From NCBI GenBank assembly GCA_963556495.2, contig OY747716.1, forward strand, positions 10,201,071 to 10,265,070: DNA of 64,000 nucleotides. Direction: 5' to 3'. The notes under the pieces are model-generated. The model saw only the letters and a program-made list of their open reading frames with translations, did no database searches and was not told the origin of the DNA. Origin of the DNA: Valencia hispanica (taxonomy: Eukaryota; Chordata; Actinopteri; Cyprinodontiformes; Valenciidae). A program made the position numbers and the translations under genes. Positions 31,690 through 42,419 of the stretch are shown here, piece after piece. How positions within the stretch are numbered: position 1 is the first letter of the stretch; every line of letters begins with the position of its first letter.

Positions 31690-32280
31690 AGAAGTGCCAA
31701 AGACGAAGCGTCCCAGTGAGCTGAAGGACTACAGGCCTGTGGCCCTGAAGTCACACATCATCACCAGCTAAAGACCCTGGTTTAGTCACTTATGGATGTG
31801 GTGTGCAACTTTGTCATGTGGTGCGATCAGAACTATCTGGAGCTCAACGTGGCAAAAACCAAAGAACTGGTTGTGGACATGAGAAGTTCAAAACCACTAA
31901 TGGCCCCTGTTCCCATCGGTGGGGTGAATTTGGACATAGTGGAGGACTATAAATACCTTCAACTGATTATTGATCATTAACTGAACTTCCCTAAAAACAC
32001 TGATGCCACCTACAGGAAGGGACAGAGCCATTTCTATCTTCTGAGGCGGATGAGGTCCTTCAACATCTGCCAGACGATGCTTAAGATTTGTTATGAGTCT
32101 GTTGTGGGTGGTGCCCTTTTTATGTTGCAGTGTGCTGGGGCAGCAGACTGAGGGTGACTGACACCAACAGACTCAATAAAATGATCTGTAAGGCCAGTCA
32201 TGTTGTTGGAGTAGAGCTGGACTCTCTGAGAGTGGTGTCAGAGAGGAGGATGCTGTCCAAGCTAAAAATGAAGCATGAAG
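31690..32280 (+). pseudogene. L2-type LINE fragment, internally deleted
   Basis: 31715-31765 encodes a RPVALKSHI-like RT stretch that then skips to NYLELNVAKTKELVVD and YKYLQ (31792-31980), matching NRLTLNVNKTKEMIVD and YKYLGV in the better copy at 50126-52015. The downstream part (32010-32275) continues the match with stops. The catalytic RT segment is deleted. Confidence 0.7.
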
Positions 32281-32970
32281 GTATGTTACATCGGCTACAC
32301 TCTTGATAACAGCACAGAAGCAATTATTGGGGGTGATTAGAGGTTTTTCAGGCACAGCAACTTCCTCCCGCGACACAGAGATTGACATGACCTGAGATCA
32401 CCGACCAAGATGTTTTAATTACCCAGCAGTGTCAGTCATGTAAATGACAAAGGAAAACCTACTGACTCACATCATTAATTCTACAGCTGTAGAGTGAGCA
32501 AAGATGTTCTCAGCAAAGATTAGATCTCTGTGAACACTGACTGATGGTGGTGATAATACTGCTGTGCCAGCCCAATGATGGCTTTAGTGTGTTAGATAAA
32601 CTGTAATAAACCCAGCACACTTGTACTACCCTTTGGAAATCTAGGTTGAAGAGTTGTTTGTGAACAGACAGGACGCTGTTTGGGTAGACTGGTCAAGATA
32701 GGAACCTTGATCAAACTTCCCAACTCTAACACCATTCACCATTTGTCTGAGGTAGCAGCGACAGGCCCACAGCAGCAAATGTTACATTTTGTAAAAGAAA
32801 AAAAAGGTCACACATGACAGTGGTGTAGAAATTGTGTAGCATTGAGTCTTTTCCTTCTTTTATGCCAGCTGCATGTTAGCAGAAGTGATTGCTGTGTCTC
32901 TTGGGGCCTCAAGCAAAGATTCATCAGGGGTTCCTTCAACTAGACAAGGCAAATTTATTTGTATACACCT
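32281..32970. other. No gene seen
   Basis: No supported frame. Begins in the decayed LINE tail. Confidence 0.3.
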
Positions 32971-32979
32971 CGGAAAACT

Positions 32980-33610
32980 CATCCATGCATTCATCTATAG
33001 TTGGATTGATTACTGCAACAGTGTCCACACAGGTCTGCCTAAAAAGTCAATCAGACAACTGCAGCTGATTCAGAACGCTGCTGCTCGTCTCTTCACTAGA
33101 ACCAGGAAAGCAGAGCACGATCCCCCAGTTCTAAAGTCCTTACACTGGCTCCCTGTAGCTCAGAGAATAGACTTCTAAATACTTTTACTAGTTTACAAAT
33201 AATTTAATGGCTTAGCACCAACCTATACCAACCTCCCAGACCACTCAGGTCTTCCAATTCTAGACTACTAATCATCCCTAGAATTAGAACCAAACATGGA
33301 GAAGCAGCTTTCAGTTTCTATGCTCATTTTATCTGGAACAAACTCCCAGACCACTGCAAAGCTGCTGAAACACTGAGTTTCTTTAAATCAAGGCTAAAAA
33401 CCCATCTCTTTAGAGCTGCCTTTGATTATTTTATTAATAATAGCTGCAATGTCATAACAATAGTATGTTTTAATGTTCTTTATGTGTCTTATTATGCATC
33501 TGTTGTTATTGTAGTTGTTTTTGCTTTTGTTATTTTATCCCTTAATCACCCAAAGCACATTGAAATGCCTTCTTGCTGAAAGTGTGCTATACAAATACAT
33601 TTGCCTTGCC
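32980..33610 (+). pseudogene. CR1/L2-type LINE 3' fragment
   Basis: The frame at 32990-33178 reads WIDYCNSVHTGLPKKSIRQL then LQLIQNAAARLFTRTRK and LKSLHWLPVAQRIDF, the typical region after the RT domain in fish CR1/L2 LINEs. It ends with CTATACAAATACATTTGCCTTGCC, a 3' tail form. One stop (33175) and later frameshifts. 5' truncated. Confidence 0.7.
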
Positions 33611-34711
33611 TTTTTATTTTTTTCTTCTCAATTGCCCTTTGAGTAGACAACATCCCAATCCCAAACACAAAAATGGTTTGACCTGCTCCACTAAAGTTAA
33701 AGATCGCTCTGCCTAAATCAGCTGAACAGGTGCAGCAGCGACATCAGCCTACAGTAGCAGAAACATCGGCGCCACTTAGGTTCAGCAGTCTCCTTTACCT
33801 AAAAAACCTTCTCTATTTATTGCTAGCTAAAACACAGAACCTGCTGAATTTCTTAAGGCTATGAGAGCATATAGGGAGCTGAGAGAGGTCCACCTAATCT
33901 GTAGGTAACCGTGGAGCAGAGGAGTGAAGATATACCTGCAGCTTGAGGCCTGTTGCTTAGGTGATGGTCGCCAATACTGACTAGGAACAGAGAGACAGAT
34001 TCGGGCTGTAGATTTTTCTGACTCTCTTTGTGCCTGGAGGTAGCAACACATCAATATAATGAAAATACAGCTCTACAATGACGTTTAACTAAGACACTAA
34101 ACAAAGATTGCAAAGGAAAAAGTTCAGAGCAAAGTTATTTTTATACATGTCAATTTTAACTGCACAGAAGATGCATGCAGAAAATAAATAGATGTCTCTT
34201 TATTTTAAATAAAAAAATAGATAATAAAAAATTAGATTAGTTAGTAATTGTGTAATTAAACTTATGACATCCTCCTGCAAATCATAAATTAATTTTATTT
34301 CTCCTTTTTACTAATTAAAATCAGCAGGGCTAACGCTGCCATAGAGTCGCAGCAGAGTTACTATTCAGGTTGACCAATCAGATGTTAGAGTTTATTTAGC
34401 CAGACACAGAAGCACTATCAATAATTTTCTGCATAGATTGTAGTGCAGGAAATACCAGGTAAAAAAAACAACAAACACCAGACCAATTTATACATGAGTT
34501 TTAACATATAATTGAATCAAAGTTTAATTAGATTTCGCTCATTTATTTACCTATTTGAGTACACTAAGGATACATTTAGAGATGCATAGATACATATAAT
34601 TATTTGTTAGATATATATATTTCCAATTTTATTTAAAGGAGGTATCACATCCCAAAATGTATTTAATGACTTATTTATTGTTTGGATTTGTGTTAGCTAA
34701 CTTTCTAATTA
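33611..34711. other. No gene seen
   Basis: AT-rich from 34100 on. No repeat boundaries identified. Confidence 0.3.
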
Positions 34712-34745
34712 CCCCCCCCCCCCCCCCCCCACACACACACACCCA
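34712..34745. repeat. Poly-C then (AC)n
   Basis: Nineteen C residues followed by an AC run. C-runs of this kind recur at 246-258 and 11788-11809. Confidence 0.95.
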
Positions 34746-35335
34746 CACGCACACATACCATAGTCATACTTTTTTTGTGAAGTCTCATGAAGTCTCTGTT
34801 ATCAATGTTGTTCCCCCTCTGGCTACCATCACCCCTTCCCCTCATATTTCTGTTTGTTAATTTAGTGTCTGCCTATTTTCCATGCCTGTCTAATTTAATG
34901 TCAGACAAGTTTTTTCTCATGTAATGAAGTTAATTATGCAGCAGCGGGAAGTGGCTCTGAATCCCCTTTCTGTGGAGCAAAACTGCCCTAACACAAGTTG
35001 ATTACTTGCTTCTACACATGGTATGTCTGAAATCCACAGCCAGGATACATGGAAGAAAAAAAAAATCATAAATCTGTAATATTTCCTGGTTGCTTCATTG
35101 GTCAACCAGCTGTTCAGATGGTTACACAATTAACCGTCCTGATGGATCATGAAAGAAAATACATGTTGAGCTATGGAGATGCTGAAGATTAAATACAACC
35201 AGCATATTGTGAGAAGTGAAACAACGTTGAAATCACTTTGATGGATTGATTGAATTTGGTGCTAATTGCTTGAAAAGCCTATTAATACAGCTGGACATTA
35301 CATTCTTCATATAATAAATCTAAGCTACTATAAAA
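34746..35335. other. No gene seen
   Basis: No supported frame or repeat. Confidence 0.3.
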
Positions 35336-35337
35336 TA

Positions 35338-36555
35338 CAGTGGACCCCTGGTATTCATACGGGTTGGGGACCACAGTCACCAGTGAAAGGCTAAAATCAG
35401 CGAATACATGACATCCCCCTGCGAAAAATGCTTATAACTGCCTATTTTAATAGTTTAGATTCAGATATTCGTTGTATATCTGTTATCATTTCACTTACCA
35501 AATATTCTCTAATATGCTTTGAAATGTTTTTGTCAAACCACTCAAAGAGCAAAGTATGTTGGAGTCAAGGTTTAAAGCCACATATCATTAACAGAATTGA
35601 GCCATCTCAAACAAAAATGGTCCTTTTGCATCAACGAGGGTCCAGATAATGCCCTTCAGTAAATTCGCTAAACCACAATAAGTCTTACGTCCAAAATCCA
35701 ACATAATCAGCTGCTGAAAACCTTGATAATTCCCTTACTTTTGTGTATTTCTCACAAAGTTTTCATCAGAACTTCTGTTAGCATACTCATAATAGCCTAA
35801 ATATTACCCAGCACCCTTCTTTTTTGCGATGTTTATTGGTGGCCAAGCTCTAATGTAGATTTTGGCATACAACCGTATTAAAGTATCTTCTTTACTGCCT
35901 CCAAAATCCCAATTACTAGCCTACAGCATCCTCTGCTGGTTGTCTTGGTAAATTGCATGGTTGCAAGTTAATTTACACAGCTCTTGTAATCAGTCTTGGG
36001 CAGGCCAGGGCCCCCCTCATTGGCGCACAGTGGAAACTGTCTTGATACTCCTGCATGGGCGACTGTGGCTCAGGTGCTAGGAGTTTATTGTGTAACTGCT
36101 GGGTTGCCGGTCAACGCTCCATCCTTTTCAATAGAGTTGTCCTCGGTCAAGACACTTGGACCGCCTTGTCTGCAGATGGTGGTGAGAGGGCTCGGTAGCG
36201 CCTGTGTATGGCAGCCCCACTTCTGTTTGTGGGTGAATGACTAAATGTAGTGTAAAGGCCTTTGAGGTCCTCTGGAGTAGATAAAGCGCTATACAAGTAC
36301 AGGTTATTTACCATTTATTATCTACACTTCTCCTTAGTTCTGTGCTTGAGGGATACAGCCAATTAGCCAAGGAAAATAAATGGCGGCAGCCAATAGCATG
36401 GCAAGTAGCATTGAAACAAGTTATTTAAGCTTCCTAAGCTGCAATTTCTTAGGAGTACTTAAACTATGCTCTAGGTGGATGAATCAAATAATAATTTGTC
36501 ATGTTCAACAGAAAAATGTGAGAATACCGAACTGCAAATAGTTGGGGGTCCACTG
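35338..36555. mobile_element. Tigger/pogo-like MITE with TA target
   Basis: Ends CAGTGGACCCCTGGTATTC and GGGGGTCCACTG are inverted and each abuts TA (35336-35337, 36556-36557). CAGTNGACCC ends with a TA duplication fit Tigger-type elements. The core 35715-36040 is also found at 11400 and 41100 without these ends. A tRNA-derived SINE sits inside at 36055. Confidence 0.7.
36055..36310 (+). repeat. tRNA-derived SINE
   Basis: Head GGGCGACTGTGGCTCAGGTGC carries box A. The body has GTCCTCGGTCAAGACACTTGG, GGTGAATGACTAAATG and AGTGTAAAGGCCTTTGAGG, and the tail ATAAAGCGCTATACAAGTAC. This is a widespread fish SINE pattern and nearly full length. It is nested in the Tigger-like MITE. Confidence 0.75.
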
Positions 36556-36990
36556 TAGTTTAAAATTATTATTAAAAACTAAATCAAAATATTACCATAT
36601 TTAGTATTAGCTGGAAGTAGGACTTATTCTGGCCGTAACTTTTTTGCAGTTTAAGCTTTTCATTTTACTGCAGAGTTTTTACAGCCATTCAAACATAAGT
36701 AAGATCCCTGTGTGGCTCCTATATTTGATATTTATTCCTCCAACAGATTCTTCCCTGAAACAGTACCACCAAATAAAATGTTTTTGTTTGATTTTGGGAA
36801 TTTTTCTGTGTTCTGTAGATTAGAATTAGTTCAGATCCCACTGCTAGGAAACATCACCTAGATTCTAATAAGCGTGACCGTGTTACAGAAGGTCCTTTTT
36901 GATGTCACAGTGATGTAAAAACCCAACATTCTATTTCAGTTCAGTAATCTTTCAGAGATCTCAGACAGAGTAACAAGACGCTACGAGAGT
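36556..36990. other. Upstream flank of the kinase gene
   Basis: No repeat ends and no TATA box that I would place with confidence. Confidence 0.3.
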
Positions 36991-36996
36991 TCAAAC

Positions 36997-37004
36997 TGAC
37001 GTCA
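36997..37004 (+). promoter_or_regulatory. Consensus CRE upstream of the kinase start
   Basis: A full palindromic TGACGTCA lies 44 bp upstream of the ATG at 37048. It is the CREB/ATF consensus. Whether it lies in the promoter or the 5' UTR is not known, as no transcription start is visible. Confidence 0.45.
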
Positions 37005-37047
37005 CTTGCAGTAGAACTGACCAACGCTGAAAACAAGACAAACAGAG

Positions 37048-37102
37048 ATGGGCAAAGACTCTAAAAAGAAGAGTAAAACTCCAGCCCGCAGGAGAAAAGA
37101 AG
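37048..37102 (+). CDS. Kinase exon 1
   Basis: Starts ATGGGCAAAGAC (MGKDSKKK), chosen because it is the first ATG after the CRE-bearing flank and joins in frame to exon 2. Ends phase 1 at donor GTAAAT. Basic residues throughout. Confidence 0.7.
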
Positions 37103-39556
37103 GTAAATAATTGCATGAGTTTCTGTCAAAATTATCAAAGAAAGGTTCATGTTTCAGTTTTTAGAGAGAGAGATGAATGTGGGTTTAAAAGTTTTGTTAA
37201 TTTTACAAACTGATCAGTTACAGTCAGCTTTATATCATGAGGGGCCGTTTGAGAGATTATTCAGAATTAGCTTCTCACACACATGTGAAATTGAAATCAT
37301 TCACACACTATAGTGAAACCTCTCATATAGCATACTGAAATCATGTTACTATGTTATATGAGAGGTTTCACTATGTTATATGAGAGGATATTTCAGTATG
37401 TTATACGTGAGGCATTTTTAGTATATTGTATGAGAGCTTTCATTATATTGTGTGAATGATTTCAATTTCACATATGTGTGTGAGAAGCTAATTCTGAATA
37501 ATGTCTCAAATGGCCCCTCATATATTGTTGTGCTTTTCATAGTTAATTGAGTCAGAATTTCAGCATTAAGGATTTCTGTGTTACTAATTTTCTCTGGTTG
37601 GTAACATTAATATATGTAAATGTGTCATAGCTTTTCTCAGAAGCATGGATCTTGGTAAAAATAAGTTAAAAGTTGAATAATTTGTGTAATGAAGTCTTTG
37701 AATAGATATCAGTCTGTGAGGTGATCCAGAAATACTAAATATTTGACAAATTGTAAAGAAAAACATAATCACAACCTTTTCCCAATATCTCTCACATTAG
37801 AGAGTGACAGCAGCGGGACGCCTCAGAGTACTGAGTCTGTTGATGACAGAAGACCGAGGAAGAGAAAAAGAGGTGAAGATGAGACCCCCAGAAAAATGAC
37901 GAGGGTCTCTGAAGAGGCTGGACCCTCCACAAGCTGCCAGGCCCAGAACAGAACCGTGAAGAGAGTGAAGAGGAAGAGGACCCAGGAAGGAGAGGGACCT
38001 TCACCGCTGGCCAAGAGAAAGAAGAAGGGACTCCTGGAGCAGGTCCTAACCAAAGATCTACCTTCCTCCTCAGAGGACACCAGCACAGGTTGGCTACTGT
38101 TAGCTTAGACTGAGACTCACACCATGATTATTATGATGCACCTTAACTTCAGCATGTTGAAGTTAAACGGAGAGAGAATAGCACAAAGAATAAATTACAA
38201 TACTTTGTAAAAGTACTCATACACCTTGACGTTTTTCCCATTACAATAACAAAGTGTAATGGATTTTATTGGGATTTTAAATGCAGCTGAACCTGCACAG
38301 AAAGGTGCTTTTACAAAGTATTGGTTCACAAGGGCTGAATAAAAATGCACTTCACACATTGCAGAAATAATTTGTAAGAAAATTTTCTTGCTCTTTTATA
38401 TTGTAAGTATGAACACTTCCTTGTGTTTTGGAATCACATAAAATCCAAATAAAAACCCTAAATTGTTTTTTTTGTCACAGCGTAGCTTCATCTGACATGC
38501 ACGTTTCTATTGGTTATTCTCTTTAACAGGGTCCAGCAGCTCCAGTCCAGTACTCTACAGTACAGAAACAGGAGATATACGGAAGAGGAACCTGAAGAGG
38601 AAGGCGGAAGACTCTGAGGAACCATCGAGGAGGAAGAAAAGGAGGACAACGGAGACGGAGGAGGAAAGAGTGGATTCCCAAAGAGGTCAGATATCACATA
38701 AGGCGTTTTGAAAAGACACACCATGGCAGAATATTGGGGTAATATTGCCAGCACTTTGTGTCTTTTGAATGCGCATTCGTGTCGGCAAGCTTGATAGTAA
38801 TATGTCGGCAATATTGCCACTTTTGAATGAAGATCAGACCTTGGTGCAACAAAGGGTGATGTCATGATGACGAGTGGAATGTGCACTGAACCCCGGCTGG
38901 CAACAGCATTTCAAATGCAAGTAAATATGAGGATTTCATTTAGCATTTGTAAACTGCATCAGCTGAAATGGAAAACAGACAGACAAAATAACTTTCTTCC
39001 ACTTGACTATGGAGTCTCCCACGCGTATTTTTGCAAACCCTAGCTGAGCCTTGATTAGAGTCTTCTTTAACAGTGGCTTTCTCATTGTCACTCTGCCATA
39101 AAGCCTCGACTGGTGAAGAGCCTGGGCAACATTTATTGTCTGCAGAGTCTCTCCCATCTCAGCTGCTGAAGCTTGTAACTCCTTTAGCGTAGTCATAGGT
39201 CACCTGGTGACCTCACTAACTAGTCTCCTTCTTGTACTGTCACTCAGTTTGTGAGGACGGCCTGATCTAGACAGATTTACGCATGCACCATATTCCTTCA
39301 ATTTCTTAAAGATGGATTTAACTGAACTCCAGGGAATGTTTAGTGCCGTAGAGATTTCTTTGCATCCATCCCTTGACGTATACTTCTCAATAACCTTTCC
39401 TCTGATTTGCTTGGAGTATTCTTCTATCTTCATGCTGTAATGGTAGACAGAAATACTGATTAACCATTGAATGAACCTTCCAGAAATAAGTGTCTTCATA
39501 CTAGAATCACTTGAGAAACACTCACTGCACACAGGTTATCTCCATTACACAAATTG

Positions 39557-39587
<31 letters not shown>

Positions 39588-42313
39588 AGTACTGAAAGCC
39601 TAAAACATCCAAGGTGATAGTATGAGACCCAACTTCAATAATTAGAACTGAGGTAACATTAGTGAACAGGGTTTGTGAAACTCAAACATGTGTTTATGTG
39701 TTTAGCCAAATTCCAGGAAAAGTACATCGAGCTGCATAAACTGGGAGAAGGAGGCTTTGGATTCGTGTTTGCTGGCTATCGAGTCGAGGATAAATTACCT
39801 GTAAGTGTTACAAACACATTTGCACACACAAATACACTCAGTCGCTTTATTGATTGTCTTAAAAGTTACTATTCCGTGGACGGAATGCCTTCTGTTAGGG
39901 AAGAAATCCCTTTTGTACACATCATAATTTCTGTAACACAACACAATACTTTTGTGGACAAAAGTTTATTTAGTCTACGACAGTGAATAGTGCATTCAGC
40001 CTTATGTCCACGAATTGAAAAGACCACCAGTCAATTTGGTCCACAAAACGATGTGCTCTCTTCAGTGTTTCATGGACACAATGCAAACCAATTTGTGTAT
40101 TCTGTGGACAAACGGCGTTACGATGTAACGTGGTTTAATAATGAACATATGTGTTTCATCACACAACAGTCATTCTGTCCACGAAATAAAGCATGTTACA
40201 TCTGGCCCCTCATAGCTTCTGGTGTAAAAGCACCAAAGTTGGTCTGTTCCAAAATTTGTCCAGGTTTCTTGGTTAGTTGTGAAACAGTAAAACAATTTTC
40301 AGAGAACTATTACTGATCACATCACGAAATCTCACTTTAAAAAAGGTAAAATACCCCTTAAAGGACATTTTGAAACCTCTCTTGTAGGTGGCGATCAAAC
40401 ACATCCCAAAAGACGACATGGTCCTCAAACATAAGGTAAGTGAGCAACAATGTCTAGGGCTGGTTTTTCATGGTATTTTGTAGATCCCAGATGCATTGTG
40501 GGTTTCTCCTGTTTGTTGGGATGCTTCAGGATGAGAACGGCAGAGAGCTGGCCATGGAGGTGGCGATCATGTTGAAGCTGAGGAATGTAACCACCAGTTC
40601 ACTGGGGCAGTCGGCCATGGTCTTTCTGCTGGACTGGTATGATCTGGACCAGGAGGTGGTTGTAGTGATGGAGAGGCCCATGCCTGCTGACGACCTCTCA
40701 GAATTCCTCATGGCCCACGGAGGTTCCCTAAGGGACAAGCAGGCCAAGGTAAGCTGCTGGTTGGAGTTTTTCAGTGTTCTAGATATAATGTCAAATGTGC
40801 TCCTTTCATGCTTTTGTTTTTCATACTTACTATGACTAAAGTCAGAACTACGAAACAGTACAGTGCAAACGTCTCCATACCACACAACACATTTCAAATT
40901 TTCTCAGGTTAGAGTGACAAACTTTAATATATCTTATTGGGATTTTATGTGACAGACTGTAACGTATGACATACCATAATTCTGAAGAAAAATTGAATGT
41001 TTTGGTGTTCTTAACAAACAAAAATCTAAGAAATCTGATCAACATTTGTATTGTGCCCAATTTAGCCTGACTCTCCAAAATAAAAGCATAATCTGTGTCT
41101 CAAAACCTTGATAATTCCCTTCCTTGTGTGTATGCATCACATAGCTGTCATCATAACTACCATTAGCATGCTCCTATTGGTCTAAAAATAACACAGCAGC
41201 GCCCTTCTTCTTCTTTGTGATGTTTATTGCCGTCTGGCGAACAACAAATTGATGCATTACCGTCCACCGACTGGTATGGAGTGTGGACCGGAATGTCCAT
41301 CTGATGATGTATTAGCATCATCCCTGATTTTGCTAACTTTCTTTGTTTTTATTAAGCCATGCTCTAATGTCCATTTAGGCATACAACCGCATCAAAGTAT
41401 ATCCTTTACTGCCTCCAAAAGTCCAGATTAATAGCCCACAGCACTCTCTGCTGGTCATCTTGGGTCATTACATTGCATGGTTGCAACTTAATTTACACCG
41501 TAGTTGTAATCTGTCCTGGGCCCCCGGGCCTGGTAAAATGAAAGAATGTGAAAACGTTTAACAGATATTAAGACTTTTGCCAGACATTACAGTTCTTTAA
41601 ATACTTGTATTGCTGTTGTTTTTGACCTTGTGGTTTGTTTTTCCTTTAGATCATACTAAAACAGCTGGTGGAAGCTACAGTCCACCTTCAAAATGCCAAC
41701 ATCTTCCACAGAGACATTAAAGTGGAGAATATCCTGATTAAGAGCAACCCAAAAGACTTGCACATCTATCTCATAGATTTCGGTTTAAGCTGCTTTGATG
41801 ACAGAAAACAACATGAACTTTTCTGTGGTACGATTGAACCTTAGAACCTGCTCCTTTCTCATTTATTGATGCTGTTTAAAAAATATTGATTTTTTTGTGG
41901 TTGTTGTCCCACTGATTGTCTTATTCTTCCTCATCTTCAAGGCACTCCTGACCTCCTCCCACTGGACTGGTTCATTCACAACAGCTACGGTGCTGGGCCC
42001 ACAACAGTGTGGCAGGTGGGAGTGGTCCTGTTCGAGATAGTCCACAGGAAAATGTTTAACACCAACAGCTTCATCATAAACAAGCTGAACATCAGCAAAA
42101 GGCTTTCCAAAAGTGAGACAAACACTTGTCCACAAATCTCACAGCACATAAATCTGTTCTGCGTCATTCTGTTTTGTTTCTGATTTTAACCATCGTTGCT
42201 CTTTGACCTCTGACCCTCCAGAATGCCAGGATTTTCTGACAAAGTGTCTGACGCTTAACCCTGCGGAACGTCCCACCCTGGAAGAGCTGCTGGGTCACCC
42301 ATGGTTTTCGTAG
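37048..42313 (+). CDS. PIM-like serine/threonine protein kinase, nine exons, 433 aa
   Basis: Exons 37048-37102, 37801-38088, 38530-38685, 39706-39800, 40388-40435, 40530-40748, 41650-41827, 41942-42112 and 42222-42313 join in frame, all with GT donors and AG acceptors. Residues 1-166 are Lys/Arg-rich with many basic patches (likely nuclear localisation) and have no domain I know. The kinase domain is about 173-433: glycine loop LGEGGFGFV 179-187, catalytic VAIK Lys202, helix-C Glu224, hinge ERPMP 262-266, HRDIKVEN 307-314, DFG 330-332, HPWF at the end. The proline-containing ERPxP hinge is a PIM hallmark. The APE Glu position is Asp355 (LPLDW), conservative. All catalytic residues are present, so an active cytosolic or nuclear kinase is plausible. 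PIM-like genes are expanded in many teleosts; which paralogue this is cannot be said. Confidence 0.88.
37238..37520. mobile_element. Palindromic MITE in kinase intron 1
   Basis: TGAGGGGCCGTTTGAGAG..GAATTAGCTTCTCACACACATG is repeated inverted at the right end, with arms of about 75 bp and further inner pairing (CCTCTCATATA/TATGAGAGG repeats). Flanks share TATAT. No coding capacity. Confidence 0.75.
37801..38088 (+). CDS. Kinase exon 2 (basic N-terminal region)
   Basis: Acceptor TCTCACATTAG, donor GTTGGC (weak beyond GT). Encodes about 96 residues with clusters RRPRKRKR, RVKRKR and KRKKK, separated by Ser/Glu-rich spacers. Low complexity suggests disorder. Confidence 0.75.
38190..38480. repeat. 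Tc1-type noncoding end in kinase intron 2
   Basis: ATACTTTGTAAAAGTACTCATACACC and GGATTTTATTGGGATTTTAAATGC follow the common Tc1 noncoding-end pattern. Fragmentary. Confidence 0.5.
38530..38685 (+). CDS. Kinase exon 3 (basic N-terminal region)
   Basis: Acceptor CTTTAACAG, donor GTCAGA. Encodes SSSSPVLYSTETGD then RKRNLKRK and RRKKRR patches with acidic residues between. Phase 1 at both ends, like exon 2, so either could be skipped without a frameshift. Confidence 0.75.
38936..39437 (-). pseudogene. Tc1-like transposase fragment in kinase intron 3
   Basis: Minus-strand frame from the ATG near 39433 has MKIEEYSKQIRGKVIEKY, then ISTALNIPWSSVKSIFKK and LSRSGRPHKLSDSTRRRL, the paired helix-turn-helix region with the GRPxK linker. 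After a frame change near 39198, TTLKELQASAAEMGETLQT and RKPLLKK continue the Tc1 pattern. The first DDE Asp region is reached only in decayed form and the rest is missing. Confidence 0.8.
39558..39587. repeat. (AT)n microsatellite in kinase intron 3
   Basis: Pure AT run about 120 bp before exon 4. Confidence 0.9.
39706..39800 (+). CDS. Kinase exon 4 (glycine loop)
   Basis: Acceptor TGTGTTTAG, donor GTAAGT. Encodes KFQEKYIELHKLGEGGFGF-VFAGYRVEDKLP, the first two strands of the N-lobe, with the GxGxxG loop complete. Confidence 0.9.
39860..40220. repeat. Unidentified intron-4 repeat-like block
   Basis: Spaced TTGTGGACAAAA, TTGGTCCACAAAA, TGTGGACAAAC and CTGTCCACGAAAT motifs recur in both orientations over 360 bp. 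This resembles sub-terminal repeats of a DNA element, but no ends were located. Confidence 0.35.
40388..40435 (+). CDS. Kinase exon 5 (VAIK)
   Basis: A 48-bp exon between acceptor CTCTTGTAG and donor GTAAGT, encoding VAIKHIPKDDMVLKHK with the ATP-anchoring Lys. Phase 0 at both ends. Confidence 0.85.
40530..40748 (+). CDS. Kinase exon 6 (helix C and hinge)
   Basis: Acceptor GATGCTTCAG, donor GTAAGC. Contains MEVAIMLK (helix-C Glu) and VVVMERPMPADDL, the hinge whose proline removes one of the usual backbone donors to ATP in PIM kinases. Confidence 0.9.
40862..41085. repeat. Tc1-type noncoding end in kinase intron 6
   Basis: CAAACGTCTCCATACC and TTATTGGGATTTTATGTGACAG followed by AACAAAAATCTAAGAAATCTG match the Tc1 noncoding-end pattern seen at 11955 and 38190. 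Confidence 0.5.
41095..41530 (+). repeat. Tigger-associated repeat, copy 3, in kinase intron 6
   Basis: Collinear with 11400-11830 and 35715-36040 in the same orientation. Key shared blocks are CCTTGATAATTCCCTTCC, GTGATGTTTATTGCCG and GCTCTAATGTCCATTTAGGC. No terminal repeats. Confidence 0.65.
41650..41827 (+). CDS. Kinase exon 7 (catalytic loop and DFG)
   Basis: Acceptor TTCCTTTAG, donor GTACGA. Contains HRDIKVENIL and LIDFGLS. HRD Asp, loop Lys and Asn, and DFG Asp are all present. Confidence 0.92.
41942..42112 (+). CDS. Kinase exon 8 (P+1 loop and helix F)
   Basis: Acceptor CATCTTCAAG, donor GTGAGA. Contains GTPDLLPLDW in place of the APE motif and VWQVGVVLFEIVHRK, matching the VWSLG..L helix-F pattern of PIM kinases. 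Confidence 0.88.
42222..42313 (+). CDS. Kinase exon 9 (C-terminal end)
   Basis: Acceptor GACCCTCCAG. Encodes KCQDFLTKCLTLNPAERPTL, then HPWFS and TAG. The Arg of the conserved ERPT motif is present. No AATAAA follows closely; the next 1.3 kb is tandem repeat. Confidence 0.88.
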
Positions 42314-42315
42314 AC

Positions 42316-42356
42316 CACACACACACACACGCACGCACGCACGCACGCACACACAA
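42316..42356. repeat. (CA)n/(GCAC)n microsatellite directly after the kinase stop
   Basis: ACAC and GCAC units begin three bases after the TAG, so they would lie in the 3' UTR. Confidence 0.9.
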
Positions 42357-42419
42357 ACGTATACAGACATACTAATTGCAATGCTTCATTTTTAAATTTA
42401 TAACTCTTTTTAGCTTTTA

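Noticed and set aside
39675..40316. Long frames running past kinase exon 4
   Set aside because: Exon 4 ends at a strong GTAAGT donor at 39801; the read-through is intron sequence.
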